NCBI RefSeq assembly: GCF_002022275.1
Contig: NZ_MSDF01000017.1
Coordinates: forward strand, 177,318 to 241,317
DNA: 64,000 nt
Reading direction: 5' to 3'
Source: Pseudomonas fluorescens
GTDB taxonomy: Bacteria > Pseudomonadota > Gammaproteobacteria > Pseudomonadales > Pseudomonadaceae
Shown here: positions 14,622 through 23,842 of the stretch, piece by piece
Numbering within the stretch: position 1 is the stretch's first letter
Layout of the letters: every line of letters begins with the position of its first letter
Translations under genes and position numbers: made by a program
The notes under the pieces: model-generated
Databases searched by the model: none
What the model was told of the DNA's origin: nothing
Seen by the model: only the letters and a program-made list of their open reading frames with translations

Positions 14622-16067
14622 GTGTCCCAAGCCAAACGTTTTGATAACTACATCAACGGCGAGTGGGTGGCCGGTGCCGACTATTGCGCCAACATCAACC
14701 CGTCGGAGCTTTCCGATACGATCGGCGAATACGCCAAGGCGGATGTAGCCCAAGTCAACGCCGCCATCGATGCTGCCCGCGCCGCCTTCCCGGCCTGGTC
14801 GACGTCCGGCATTCAGGCTCGCCATGACTCGCTGGATAAAGTCGGCACTGAAATCCTCGCCCGTCGCGAAGAACTCGGCACCTTGCTGGCGCGGGAAGAG
14901 GGCAAGACCCTGCCCGAAGCCATCGGCGAAGTCACTCGCGCCGGTAACATCTTCAAGTTTTTCGCTGGCGAGTGCCTGCGTTTGTCCGGCGATTACGTGC
15001 CATCGGTGCGCCCGGGCGTCAACGTTGAAGTCACCCGCGAAGCGCTGGGTGTGGTCGGCCTGATCACACCTTGGAACTTCCCGATTGCCATTCCCGCCTG
15101 GAAAATCGCCCCGGCCCTGGCCTACGGCAACTGCGTGGTGATCAAACCGGCGGAATTGGTACCGGGCTGCGCCTGGGCCCTGGCCGACATCATTTCCCGT
15201 GCCGGCTTCCCGGCCGGGGTGTTCAACCTGGTCATGGGCAGCGGCCGCGTGGTCGGCGACGTGCTGGTCAACAGCCCGAAAGTCGACGGCATCAGCTTCA
15301 CCGGCTCCGTCGGCGTTGGGCGTCAGATCGCCGTCAGCTGTGTGTCGCGCCAGGCCAAAGTGCAGTTGGAAATGGGCGGCAAGAACCCGCAGATCATTCT
15401 CGACGACGCCGACCTCAAGCAGGCCGTCGAGCTGTCGGTACAGAGCGCGTTCTACTCCACCGGCCAGCGTTGCACGGCGTCCAGCCGCTTGATCGTCACC
15501 GCCGGTATTCACGACCAATTCGTCGCGGCTATGGCCGAACGCATGAAGTCGATCAAAGTCGGCCACGCCCTGAAAAGCGGCACCGACATCGGCCCGGTGG
15601 TCTCTCAGGCCCAACTGGATCAGGACCTGAAATACATCGACATCGGCCAAAGCGAAGGCGCGCGGCTGGTCAGCGGTGGCGGCCTGGTGACGTGCGATAC
15701 CGAAGGCTACTACCTGGCGCCGACACTGTTTGCCGACAGCGAAGCCGCCATGCGTATCAGCCGTGAAGAGATCTTCGGCCCAGTGGCCAACGTGGTGCGC
15801 GTGGCGGATTACGAGGCGGCGCTGGCCATGGCCAATGACACCGAGTTCGGTTTGTCGGCAGGTATTGCCACCACCTCGCTGAAGTACGCCAACCACTTCA
15901 AACGCCACTCCCAGGCCGGGATGGTGATGGTCAACCTGCCGACTGCCGGTGTGGACTATCACGTGCCGTTCGGTGGGCGTAAGGGGTCGTCCTACGGTTC
16001 GCGTGAGCAGGGTCGCTATGCGCAAGAGTTCTACACCGTGGTGAAAACCAGCTACATCGGTTCGTAA
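14622..16067 (+). CDS. 2,5-dioxovalerate (alpha-ketoglutaric semialdehyde) dehydrogenase
   Basis: NAD(P)-dependent aldehyde dehydrogenase oxidising 2,5-dioxopentanoate to 2-oxoglutarate, the last step before the TCA cycle. With the GTG start at 14622 it has 481 residues. GTG is chosen because AGGAGA lies six bases upstream. Catalytic Cys284 is in STGQRCTASS and Glu250 in LEMGGK; the nucleotide-binding TPWNFP and FTGSVGVG segments are present. It follows kdgD, supporting the specific assignment over a general succinate-semialdehyde-type enzyme. Confidence 0.92.
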   Translation: MSQAKRFDNYINGEWVAGADYCANINPSELSDTIGEYAKADVAQVNAAIDAARAAFPAWSTSGIQARHDSLDKVGTEILARREELGTLLAREEGKTLPEAIGEVTRAGNIFKFFAGECLRLSGDYVPSVRPGVNVEVTREALGVVGLITPWNFPIAIPAWKIAPALAYGNCVVIKPAELVPGCAWALADIISRAGFPAGVFNLVMGSGRVVGDVLVNSPKVDGISFTGSVGVGRQIAVSCVSRQAKVQLEMGGKNPQIILDDADLKQAVELSVQSAFYSTGQRCTASSRLIVTAGIHDQFVAAMAERMKSIKVGHALKSGTDIGPVVSQAQLDQDLKYIDIGQSEGARLVSGGGLVTCDTEGYYLAPTLFADSEAAMRISREEIFGPVANVVRVADYEAALAMANDTEFGLSAGIATTSLKYANHFKRHSQAGMVMVNLPTAGVDYHVPFGGRKGSSYGSREQGRYAQEFYTVVKTSYIGS

Positions 16068-16094
16068 CACGTACTACCTGTAGGCACCGGCTCT

Positions 16095-16181
16095 TGTGGG
16101 AGCTGGCTTGCCTGCGATGCGGGCACCTCGGTACTTCAATGTGACCGAGGTGAGGTCATCGCAGGCAAGCCAGCTCCCACA
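16095..16181. repeat. REPIN-type palindromic repeat, family A copy 2
   Basis: The 24-bp arms (16095-16118, 16158-16181) are identical to those at 2502-2591. The centre also pairs: CACCTCGGT with ACCGAGGTG. It lies between the dehydrogenase and transporter genes, inside the galactarate cluster, so it would be transcribed as a stable mRNA hairpin. Confidence 0.9.
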
Positions 16182-16246
16182 TTGAGCGGTGCTCACGGCA
16201 CAATTTGATTACCCGCAAAAAAAATAATTAGTGGGAGTACATCTTC

Positions 16247-17611
16247 ATGCAAGCGACCAAGCCGACTCACGTCCGCTATTTGATCCTGCTCATGCTGTTT
16301 CTGGTGACCACGATCAACTACGCCGACCGGGCCACTATCGCCATTGCCGGCTCCAGCCTGCAAAAAGACCTTGGCATCAGTGCCGTCACCCTCGGTTACA
16401 TCTTCTCCGCATTCGGTTGGGCCTACGTGGCCGGGCAAATCCCCGGCGGCTGGCTGCTGGACCGCTTCGGCTCGAAAAAAGTCTATGCCCTGAGCATTTT
16501 CACCTGGTCGCTGTTCACCGTGCTGCAAGGCTATGTCGGTGAGTTCGGCGTCTCCACTGCCATCGTTGCGCTGTTCATGCTGCGCTTCCTGGTAGGCCTG
16601 GCTGAAGCGCCTTCATTTCCCGGAAATGCCCGCATTGTCGCGGCGTGGTTTCCTACCGCCGAACGCGGCACCGCGTCGGCTATCTTCAACTCCGCGCAGT
16701 ACTTCGCCACCGTGCTGTTTGCACCGCTGATGGGCTGGATCGTCTACACCTTCGGCTGGCAGCACGTGTTTATCGTGATGGGCGGCATCGGCATCCTGTT
16801 CTCGCTGATCTGGCTGAAAGTTATCCACAGCCCGCGTCAGCATCCGATGATCAACGAAGCCGAGTTCAACCACATCGCGGCCAATGGCGCGATGGTCGAC
16901 ATGGATCAGGACAAAGCCCGCGGCCAGAAAACCGACGGGCCGAAGTGGGATTACATCCGCCAACTGCTCACCAACCGCATGATGCTCGGCGTGTATTTGG
17001 GCCAGTACTGCATCAACGGCATTACTTATTTCTTCCTGACCTGGTTCCCGGTGTACCTGGTGCAAGAGCGTGGCATGACCATTCTCAAGGCGGGGTTCAT
17101 TGCTTCGTTGCCGGCAATCTGCGGGTTTATTGGCGGCGTGCTGGGCGGGATCATTTCCGACTACCTGCTGCGCAAAGGCCATTCGCTGACCTTCGCGCGC
17201 AAGGCGCCGATCATTGGCGGGCTGCTGATTTCTTGCAGCATCGTGGCCTGCAACTATGTGGATATCGAATGGATGGTCGTAGGCTTCATGGCGCTGGCCT
17301 TCTTCGGTAAAGGCGTTGGCGCACTGGGTTGGGCGGTGGTGTCCGACACCTCGCCGAAACAGATCGCCGGCCTCAGTGGCGGCCTGTTCAACATGTTTGG
17401 CAACCTGGCCTCCATCAGCACGCCGATCGTGATCGGTTACATCATCAGCACCACCGGCTCGTTCAAATGGGCCTTGGTGTTTGTGGGGGCCAACGCGCTG
17501 TTGGCGGTGTTCAGCTACGTCGTCATCGTCGGCCCGATCAAGCGCGTGGTGCTCAAAGAGCCGCCAAGCAAAGGTCCTGAGCTGACCAATCTGACCCAAG
17601 CGCATTCCTGA
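16247..17611 (+). CDS. MFS sugar-acid transporter (galactarate/glucarate type)
   Basis: Inner-membrane major-facilitator permease of 454 residues with 12 predicted helices, of the anion:cation symporter group that includes GudP, GarP and ExuT. The start of helix 1 carries [12 protein letters not shown], and [12 protein letters not shown] is the conserved loop between helices 2 and 3. It is expected to import galactarate and possibly glucarate with protons. garD starts 11 bases downstream and the catabolic enzymes lie upstream, which fixes its likely substrate. The ribosome-binding site is GGGAG. Confidence 0.9.
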   Translation: MQATKPTHVRYLILLMLFLVTTINYADRATIAIAGSSLQKDLGISAVTLGYIFSAFGWAYVAGQIPGGWLLDRFGSKKVYALSIFTWSLFTVLQGYVGEFGVSTAIVALFMLRFLVGLAEAPSFPGNARIVAAWFPTAERGTASAIFNSAQYFATVLFAPLMGWIVYTFGWQHVFIVMGGIGILFSLIWLKVIHSPRQHPMINEAEFNHIAANGAMVDMDQDKARGQKTDGPKWDYIRQLLTNRMMLGVYLGQYCINGITYFFLTWFPVYLVQERGMTILKAGFIASLPAICGFIGGVLGGIISDYLLRKGHSLTFARKAPIIGGLLISCSIVACNYVDIEWMVVGFMALAFFGKGVGALGWAVVSDTSPKQIAGLSGGLFNMFGNLASISTPIVIGYIISTTGSFKWALVFVGANALLAVFSYVVIVGPIKRVVLKEPPSKGPELTNLTQAHS

Positions 17612-17622
17612 GGGACGATGTA

Positions 17623-19176
17623 ATGCAGTTGATTGAACATGCCGACTCGCCGCGCTCCATTCGTTTGCACGCGCGTGACAATGTAGTGATTGTGGTCAAT
17701 GACCAGGGCGTACCGGCGGGCACCGAGTTTCCGGACGGCCTGGTGACCGTGGATTTCATCCCGCAGAGCCACAAGGTGACCCTGGAAGATATCCCCGAGG
17801 GCGGTCAGATCATTCGCTACGGGCAAACCATCGGTTATGCCCTGGCGCCGATTCCGCGCGGCAGTTGGGTGCAGGAAGATCAACTGCGCATGCCCACCGC
17901 GCCACCGCTCGACAGCTTGCCGCTGTCCACCGAGGTGCCTGAAACCGAAGCGCCACTGGAGGGGTTTACCTTTGAGGGTTACCGCAACGCCGACGGTACG
18001 GTGGGCACGCGCAATATCCTCGGCATCACCACCACCGTGCAGTGCGTCACGGGCGTGCTGGACCATGCGGTCAAGCGCATCAAGGACGAGCTGCTGCCCA
18101 AGTACCCCCGCGTCGATGACGTGGTGGCGCTGACCCACAGCTACGGCTGCGGCGTGGCGATTACCGCGACGGATGCGTACATCCCGATACGCACGGTGCG
18201 CAACCTGGCGCGCAACCCGAACCTGGGCGGCGAAGCGCTGGTGATCAGCCTGGGCTGCGAGAAATTGCAGGCCGGGCAGGTGATGCACGACAACGACAGC
18301 TCCGTCGACCTGAGCGAGCCGTGGCTGTACCGGCTACAGGATTCCAGCCACGGCTTTACCGAGATGATCGAGCAGATCATGGCGTTGGCCGAAACACGCT
18401 TGAAGAAACTCGACCAGCGCCGCCGCGAAACCGTGCCCGCGTCCGAGCTGATCCTGGGCATGCAGTGCGGCGGCAGCGATGCGTTTTCCGGCATCACCGC
18501 CAACCCGGCACTGGGCTATGCCTCGGACCTGCTATTGCGCGCCGGGGCAACGGTGATGTTTTCCGAAGTGACCGAAGTACGCGATGCGATTTACCTGCTG
18601 ACGTCTCGCGCCGAGACCAAGGAAGTTGCCCAGGAGCTTGTCAGGGAAATGGACTGGTACGACCGTTACCTGGCCAAGGGCGAGGCGGATCGCAGCGCCA
18701 ATACCACGCCAGGTAACAAGAAGGGCGGGTTGTCGAATATCGTCGAGAAGTCCTTGGGTTCCATCGTCAAATCCGGCAGCAGCGCGATCAACGGCGTGCT
18801 TGGCCCGGGGGAGCGGTTCAAGCGCAAGGGGCTGATTTTTTGCGCGACGCCGGCCAGTGACTTTGTGTGTGGCACCTTGCAACTGGCGGCCGGGATGAAC
18901 CTGCATGTGTTCACCACCGGGCGTGGCACGCCGTACGGGTTGGCGATGGCGCCGGTGGTGAAGGTCTCGACACGTACCGAGTTGGCACAGCGTTGGCCGG
19001 ACCTGATCGATATCGACGCCGGGCGCATTGCCACCGGGCGCGCGAGCATTGAGGCGTTGGGCTGGGAGTTGTTCCACTTCTATCTGGATGTGGCCAGCGG
19101 CAAGAAGCAGACCTGGGCTGAACAGCACAAGCTGCACAACGACATCACCTTGTTCAACCCGGCGCCCATCACCTGA
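17623..19176 (+). CDS. garD: Galactarate dehydratase
   Basis: Dehydrates galactarate (mucate) to 5-dehydro-4-deoxy-D-glucarate, the substrate of KdgD. Its 517 residues follow the GarD layout: a small N-terminal SAF-like domain (about 1-90), then UxaA-family domains with [23 protein letters not shown] and [23 protein letters not shown] ribosome-binding site precedes the ATG. It ends the cluster. No glucarate dehydratase (GudD) is in the window, so the island as seen serves galactarate; glucarate use would need a gene elsewhere. Confidence 0.95.
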   Translation: MQLIEHADSPRSIRLHARDNVVIVVNDQGVPAGTEFPDGLVTVDFIPQSHKVTLEDIPEGGQIIRYGQTIGYALAPIPRGSWVQEDQLRMPTAPPLDSLPLSTEVPETEAPLEGFTFEGYRNADGTVGTRNILGITTTVQCVTGVLDHAVKRIKDELLPKYPRVDDVVALTHSYGCGVAITATDAYIPIRTVRNLARNPNLGGEALVISLGCEKLQAGQVMHDNDSSVDLSEPWLYRLQDSSHGFTEMIEQIMALAETRLKKLDQRRRETVPASELILGMQCGGSDAFSGITANPALGYASDLLLRAGATVMFSEVTEVRDAIYLLTSRAETKEVAQELVREMDWYDRYLAKGEADRSANTTPGNKKGGLSNIVEKSLGSIVKSGSSAINGVLGPGERFKRKGLIFCATPASDFVCGTLQLAAGMNLHVFTTGRGTPYGLAMAPVVKVSTRTELAQRWPDLIDIDAGRIATGRASIEALGWELFHFYLDVASGKKQTWAEQHKLHNDITLFNPAPIT

Positions 19177-19185
19177 GACCGAGTC

Positions 19186-19270
19186 GCCTGCTTCGCGAGC
19201 AAGCCCGCTCCCACATTTGATGTGTGAACACTGTTCAAAATGTGGGAGCGGGCTTGCTCGCGAAGGCGGC
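19186..19270. repeat. REPIN-type palindromic repeat, family A variant
   Basis: Arms GCCTGCTTCGCGAGCAAGCC and its continuation (19186-19215) pair with 19241-19270. The core is GTGGGAGCGGGCTTGC, with CGGG where the main family has CTGG. It is close to the copy at 58338-58413. Confidence 0.88.
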
Positions 19271-19341
19271 CTACCAGACGCCACTGGGCCGCATGGCTTA
19301 TCATTAGCCACCTGACGACGCTCACCAAGGTTCTCCCCGGC

Positions 19342-20283
19342 ATGCTGGCTATCTTCCTCACCACCCTCACCATCACCGCGCCGGTGTTTGCCATGCTGTT
19401 CCTGGGTGTGCTGCTCAAGCGCATCAACTGGATCAACGACAACTTTATCCACACTGCATCCTCCCTGGTGTTCAACGTCACCATGCCGGCCCTGCTGTTT
19501 CTCGGCATCCTCCACGCCGACCTGCACGCGGCGCTCAAGCCGGGTTTGCTGATCTACTTTGCCGTCGCCACGCTGTTGAGCTTTGCCCTGGCCTGGGGCT
19601 GGGCGATTTTTCGCTGCCCGCGTGAAGACCGCGGTATCTACACCCAGGGCTCATTTCGCGGCAATAACGGGGTAATCGGCCTGGCGCTGGCCGCCAGCAT
19701 GTACGGCGACTACGGTATTTCTCTCGGTGCGATCCTCGCGGCGCTGGTGATCCTGTTCTACAACACGCTCTCCACCATCGTGCTGGCGGTGTACAGCCCG
19801 GTGATCAAGTCCGACCCGTGGAGCATTTTCAAAAGTGTGGTGGCCAACCCGCTGATCATCAGCGTGATCGTGGCTGCGCCGTTCGCCATTTTTAAAATCG
19901 GCCTGCCGGGCTGGCTGGAGTCTTCCGGTCAGTATTTGGCGGACATGACCTTGCCGCTGGCGTTGATCTGCATCGGTGGCACCTTGTCACTGGCGGCGTT
20001 GCGTAAAAGCGGGAGCATGGCGCTGAGTGCCAGCCTGGTGAAGATGATCGGTTTACCGGTATTCGCGACGCTGGGCGCGTGGCTGCTCGGTTTCCGAGGG
20101 CCGGAGTTGGGGATTCTGTTCCTGTATTTCGGCGCGCCGACGGCAGCGGCAAGCTTTGTGATGGCCAGGGCGGCTGAGGGCAATCATGAGCTGGCGGCAG
20201 CGATCATTGTGATCACCACCTTGATGGCGGCGGTGACCACCAATATCGGGATCTTTGTGTTGCAGGCGGGTGGCTGGATCTGA
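19342..20283 (+). CDS. AEC-family (auxin efflux carrier type) transporter
   Basis: Inner-membrane protein of 313 residues with about ten helices and the AEC-family layout: an N-terminal half ending in the EDRGIYTQGSFRGNNGVIGLA stretch and a C-terminal half with the conserved SLAALRKSG region. Bacterial members move malonate, malate or other small carboxylates; the substrate cannot be told from sequence. The ATG at 19342 is preferred because the open frame upstream to 19240 lies in the repeat. It may be independent of the galactarate cluster. Confidence 0.87.
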   Translation: MLAIFLTTLTITAPVFAMLFLGVLLKRINWINDNFIHTASSLVFNVTMPALLFLGILHADLHAALKPGLLIYFAVATLLSFALAWGWAIFRCPREDRGIYTQGSFRGNNGVIGLALAASMYGDYGISLGAILAALVILFYNTLSTIVLAVYSPVIKSDPWSIFKSVVANPLIISVIVAAPFAIFKIGLPGWLESSGQYLADMTLPLALICIGGTLSLAALRKSGSMALSASLVKMIGLPVFATLGAWLLGFRGPELGILFLYFGAPTAAASFVMARAAEGNHELAAAIIVITTLMAAVTTNIGIFVLQAGGWI

Positions 20284-20307
20284 ATGTTGCGGTGGTTTTG
20301 AGGGCCA

Positions 20308-20380
20308 ATCGCAGGCAAGCCAGCTCCCACATTTTAGATTTGTGAATACAGTCATATGTGGGAGCTGGCTTGCCTGCGAT
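20308..20380. repeat. REPIN-type palindromic repeat, family A copy 3
   Basis: Same 24-bp arms as at 2502-2591, in the opposite arrangement (ATCGCAGG... first), at 20308-20331 and 20357-20380. It lies between two convergent genes. Confidence 0.9.
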
Positions 20381-20393
20381 AGCTATCTGACAG

Positions 20394-20777
20394 TCACTGC
20401 TTATCCGCCTGATACGCCTCAATCACTTCCTGCGCCGCCCGAAACGCATCAATCGCCGCCGGCACACCCGCATACACCGCACAGTGCAGCAACGCCTCAC
20501 GAATCTCTTCCACGGTGCAGCCATTGTTCAGCGCGCCGCGCACGTGGCCTTTGAGTTCCTGTGGGCACTTGAGCGCGGTAAGGGCGGCGAGCGTGATCAG
20601 GCTGCGCGTCTTCAGCGGCAACCCTTCGCGGTTCCACACGCTGCCCCAGGCGTGTTCGTTGACAAAGTCCTGCAGCGGCTGGGTGAACTCGGTGGCGTTG
20701 TTCAGCGCACGGTCGACGAACACATCGCCCATCACTTGGCGACGCATTTCAACCCCGGGCTTTTTCTGATCGGTCAT
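20394..20777 (-). CDS. Carboxymuconolactone decarboxylase family protein
   Basis: Small all-helical protein of 127 residues of the CMD/AhpD superfamily, closest in length and layout to PcaC. The conserved block has TLAALTALKCPQELKGHVRGA and EALLHCAVYAGVPAA. In PcaC this fold decarboxylates gamma-carboxymuconolactone in the protocatechuate pathway, but no other pca gene is nearby, so the substrate is unknown. Its start overlaps the stop of the upstream antiporter gene by four bases (ATGA), so the two are cotranslated. Confidence 0.85.
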   Translation of the reverse strand: MTDQKKPGVEMRRQVMGDVFVDRALNNATEFTQPLQDFVNEHAWGSVWNREGLPLKTRSLITLAALTALKCPQELKGHVRGALNNGCTVEEIREALLHCAVYAGVPAAIDAFRAAQEVIEAYQADKQ

Positions 20778-21862
20778 TGCGATTCCCTCTTGTGTTGGCG
20801 GCGCCAGGCTCGCAGCGAGGTGAACAACAGGAAAGCCACCAGCGCTGGCAGGACGTAATACAGCATCAATTGTTCAAGCTTGGTCGCCAGCGGCATGCCA
20901 AAGGTAAATGACACCACGTGCAAGCCGTACGCCAGGTACAGGCCCAGAAACAACAGCCCTTCAGCGCGTGTGACGCGGTAGCCGCTGTAGAACACCGGCA
21001 GGCACAACGCCACCACGCCAAGCATCACCGGCAGGTCGAAATCCAGTGCGTTGGGCGACACCGACAGAGGTGACGGTGCGAGCAAGGCGGTCAGCCCCAG
21101 CACCCCGAGCAGGTTGAACAGGTTGCTGCCGATCACGTTGCCCACGGCGATTTCACGCTCGCCACGCAGGGCGGCAATCAGCGAGGTGGCCAGGCACGGC
21201 AGCGAGGTGCCCACGCCGATCAGCGTCAGGCCGACGATGCGCTCCGACAGGCCCAGATCACCGGCCACATCCACTGCCGCGCCGAGCAGTAGATGCCCGG
21301 CGAGCACCAGCACCAGAAAGCCGCCAAGCATCAACAGCACGCTGCTGAGCCAAGGCGCGTTGGCCACGGTGTCCAGGGTGCGCGGGCGGCGGGAATGGCG
21401 CGTCTGGTAATGCAGCAGCGCGAGGTAAGCCACCAGGGCCACGAGCAATACCAGCCCGTCGACAGGCGTCAGTGCTTCATTGGCCGAGAGGATGAACACC
21501 AACAGGCTGGCGCAGATCATCACCGGGATATCCAGGCGCACCAGTTGGCGCGACACGCGCAGTGGAATGATCAGCGCCGACAGGCCCAGGGTCACGAGGA
21601 TATTGAAGATGCTGCTGCCGATCACGCTGCCCACGGCGATGTCGGTATTGCCGGCGAGGGTGGCTTGCAGGCTGACAGTCATCTGCGGCGCGCTGCTGCC
21701 GAACGCGACGATGCTCAGGCCGATGATCAGTGGCCGCACCTTCAGGCTGGCCGCCAGGCGCACCGCGGCGCGTACCAGAATTTCGGCGCCGATGATCAGC
21801 AATGCCAGGCCGCTGACCAGTTCGATCAGGCTCCAGGCCGAGAGGGCGGTTAATCCGAGAAT
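20774..21862 (-). CDS. Calcium/sodium antiporter-type CaCA family protein, unusual start
   Basis: Inner-membrane cation/Ca2+ exchanger of the YrbG type. The two alpha repeats are seen as PLIIGLSIVAFGSSAPQ with SVIGSSIFNI, and VGLTLIGVGTSLPCLATS with NVIGSNLFNLLGV, in roughly ten helices. No ATG or GTG exists between the in-frame stop near 21881 and 21802, where a TTG would cut into helix 1. I give ATT at 21862, seven bases after GGAGG, adding SLIELVSGLALLIIGAEILV. CTG at 21868 or a one-base deletion after the ATG at 21879 are alternatives. Confidence 0.8.
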   Translation of the reverse strand: MLGLTALSAWSLIELVSGLALLIIGAEILVRAAVRLAASLKVRPLIIGLSIVAFGSSAPQMTVSLQATLAGNTDIAVGSVIGSSIFNILVTLGLSALIIPLRVSRQLVRLDIPVMICASLLVFILSANEALTPVDGLVLLVALVAYLALLHYQTRHSRRPRTLDTVANAPWLSSVLLMLGGFLVLVLAGHLLLGAAVDVAGDLGLSERIVGLTLIGVGTSLPCLATSLIAALRGEREIAVGNVIGSNLFNLLGVLGLTALLAPSPLSVSPNALDFDLPVMLGVVALCLPVFYSGYRVTRAEGLLFLGLYLAYGLHVVSFTFGMPLATKLEQLMLYYVLPALVAFLLFTSLRAWRRQHKRESQ

Positions 21863-21878
21863 GGTCAGGCCTCCCTCA

Positions 21879-22250
21879 TCAATTACTCATGGCTTGCACG
21901 CGCACCCGCGCAGTGCCGCTGCTCAGCATACCCAGTTGCTCGGCGGCTTTGCGTGAAACGTCGATCAAGCGCCCGCGGGTGTGCGGCCCGCGATCATTGA
22001 TGCGCACCACGACCGATTTGTTGTTATCGAGATTGGTCACCTTGACCTGCGTGCCGAAAGGCAAGCGCCGATGGGCGGCGGTCAGGGCGTTCTGGTTGAA
22101 GGGTTCACCGCTGGCGGTCTTGTTGCCATGGTGCTTGGCGCCGTAATAGGAGGCGGTGCCGGTTTCGTCGTAGCCGTTGGGGTCGATGAGGCCGCTGGCG
22201 CAACCGGCCAACAGAGAGAACAAGGTCCAAAGACCCAGTAGACGCTTCAT
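21879..22250 (-). CDS. RlpA-like septal ring lipoprotein, short form
   Basis: Outer-membrane lipoprotein of 123 residues. The signal peptide MKRLLGLWTLFSLLAGC ends in an LLAGC lipobox. A double-psi beta-barrel domain follows: GTASYYGAKHHGNKTASGEPF, then VVRINDRGPHTRGRLIDVSRKAAEQLG, with the Asp and His of RlpA lytic transglycosylases, which in P. aeruginosa cleave denuded peptidoglycan glycans. The C-terminal SPOR domain of full RlpA is missing. The stop is followed at once by the antiporter gene. The start at 22250 avoids coding through the repeat. Confidence 0.9.
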   Translation of the reverse strand: MKRLLGLWTLFSLLAGCASGLIDPNGYDETGTASYYGAKHHGNKTASGEPFNQNALTAAHRRLPFGTQVKVTNLDNNKSVVVRINDRGPHTRGRLIDVSRKAAEQLGMLSSGTARVRVQAMSN

Positions 22251-22268
22251 GTTCAGATAACCCCCAAT

Positions 22269-22375
22269 GATCGTTCCCACGCTCCGCGTGGGAATGCAGC
22301 CCGTGACGCTCCGCGTCACAAAAGCGGACGCGGAGCGTCCTGTGAGGCGTTCCCACGCAGAGCGTGGGAACGATC
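22269..22375. repeat. Palindromic repeat, family B copy 3
   Basis: GATCGTTCCCACGCTCCGCG at the left and CGCAGAGCGTGGGAACGATC at the right, with GTGACGCTCCGCGTCAC and GGACGCGGAGCGTCC inside. It lies between gatB and the RlpA-like gene, both on the minus strand. Confidence 0.88.
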
Positions 22376-22386
22376 ATTCAGCGCTA

Positions 22387-23832
22387 TCAGCCTTCGAGCT
22401 TGCTCTTGAGCAGTTCGTTCACCTGTTGCGGGTTGGCTTTGCCTTTGGAGGCTTTCATCGCCTGGCCGACAAAGAAGCCGAACATCTTGCCGCGCTTGGC
22501 TTCGTCTGCCGCGCGATACTGCTCAACCTGCTCGGCGTTGGCCGCGAGCATTTCATCCAGCACGGCCGAAATTGCGCCGCTGTCGGTAACTTGCTTGAGG
22601 CCGCGCTTCTCGATGATCTCGTCCGCACTGCCTTCGCCTGCGGCCATCGCTTCAAACACGGTCTTGGCGATTTTGCCGGAGATGGTGTTGTCCTTGATGC
22701 GCAGCAGCATGCCGCCCAACTGCTCGGCGCTGACCGGTGCTTCGTCGATTTCCAGGCCCTGCTTGTTCAACAGGCTGCCCAGCTCAACCATCACCCAGTT
22801 GGCCGCCAGTTTGGCGTCGCCGGCAATGCTCAGCACTTTTTCGAAGTAGTTGGCTTGTTCGCGGCTGGAGGCCAGGACGCTGGCATCGTAGACCGACAGG
22901 CCGAACTGCGCCTGGAAGCGCTCGCGTTTTTGCTGCGGCAATTCCGGCAAGGTCGCGCGCACTTCATTGAGGAACGAGTCCTCGATGACCACCGGCAACA
23001 GGTCCGGATCGGGGAAGTAACGGTAGTCGTTGGCTTCCTCTTTGCTGCGCATGGCGCGGGTTTCGTCTTTGTTCGGGTCGTACAGGCGCGTTTGCTGGAT
23101 CACCTTGCCGCCGTCTTCGATCAGCTCGATCTGGCGACGCACTTCGGTGTTGATCGCCTTCTCGATGAAACGGAACGAGTTGACGTTCTTGATCTCGCAG
23201 CGGGTGCCGAACTCGACCTGGCCCTTTGGACGGATCGACACGTTGCAGTCGCAACGCAGCGAGCCTTCGGCCATGTTGCCGTCGCAGATGCCCAGGTAGC
23301 GCACCAATGCGTGGATGGTCTTGACGTAGGCCACGGCTTCCTTGGCGCTGCGCATGTCCGGCTCGGAGACGATTTCCAGCAGCGGCGTACCGGCACGGTT
23401 CAGGTCAATACCGGTCGCGCCCGGAAATTCTTCGTGCAGGCTTTTGCCGGCGTCTTCTTCCAGGTGCGCGCGGGTCACGCCGACACGTTTGATGGTGCCG
23501 TCTTCCAGCGGGATATCCAGGTAGCCCTTGCCGACGATCGGCAATTCCATCTGGCTGATCTGGTAGCCCTTGGGCAGGTCCGGGTAGAAGTAGTTTTTCC
23601 GCGCGAACACGTTGTGCTGGCCGATCTCGGCGTCAATCGCCAGGCCGAACATCACCGCCATGCGCACCGCTTCCTCGTTCAGCACCGGCAAAACACCGGG
23701 CATGCCCAGGTCGACCAGGCTGGCCTGAGTGTTGGGCTCGGAGCCGAACGTGGTGGCGCTACCGGAGAAAATCTTCGATTGGGTGGCGAGCTGGGTATGA
23801 ATCTCCAGCCCGATCACAACTTCCCATTGCAT
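22387..23832 (-). CDS. gatB: Aspartyl/glutamyl-tRNA(Asn/Gln) amidotransferase subunit B
   Basis: Subunit of 481 residues of the GatCAB complex, which amidates Glu-tRNA(Gln) and/or Asp-tRNA(Asn). The N-terminal cradle domain ([13 protein letters not shown], then [10 protein letters not shown] and [14 protein letters not shown]) activates the tRNA-bound carboxylate with ATP. The C-terminal helical and YqeY-like domains (from about 295) grip the tRNA. It is the last gene of gatC-gatA-gatB, starting 10 bases after gatA. Confidence 0.98.
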   Translation of the reverse strand: MQWEVVIGLEIHTQLATQSKIFSGSATTFGSEPNTQASLVDLGMPGVLPVLNEEAVRMAVMFGLAIDAEIGQHNVFARKNYFYPDLPKGYQISQMELPIVGKGYLDIPLEDGTIKRVGVTRAHLEEDAGKSLHEEFPGATGIDLNRAGTPLLEIVSEPDMRSAKEAVAYVKTIHALVRYLGICDGNMAEGSLRCDCNVSIRPKGQVEFGTRCEIKNVNSFRFIEKAINTEVRRQIELIEDGGKVIQQTRLYDPNKDETRAMRSKEEANDYRYFPDPDLLPVVIEDSFLNEVRATLPELPQQKRERFQAQFGLSVYDASVLASSREQANYFEKVLSIAGDAKLAANWVMVELGSLLNKQGLEIDEAPVSAEQLGGMLLRIKDNTISGKIAKTVFEAMAAGEGSADEIIEKRGLKQVTDSGAISAVLDEMLAANAEQVEQYRAADEAKRGKMFGFFVGQAMKASKGKANPQQVNELLKSKLEG

Positions 23833-23842
23833 AGTGTTCTCC

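Noticed and set aside
14472..16070. Long open frame of over 500 codons on the minus strand
   Set aside because: It is antisense to the aldehyde dehydrogenase gene, has a Gly/Gln/Asp/His-biased composition typical of antisense frames in GC-rich genes, and matches no family.
13657..19176. KdgD as dihydrodipicolinate synthase and the dehydrogenase as succinate-semialdehyde dehydrogenase
   Set aside because: Both belong to those superfamilies, but the 303-residue KdgD pattern and the neighbours GarD and a sugar-acid MFS transporter fit the galactarate pathway better.
20394..20777. The CMD-family gene as true pcaC
   Set aside because: Length and motifs fit, but no other protocatechuate gene is nearby, so only the family name is given.
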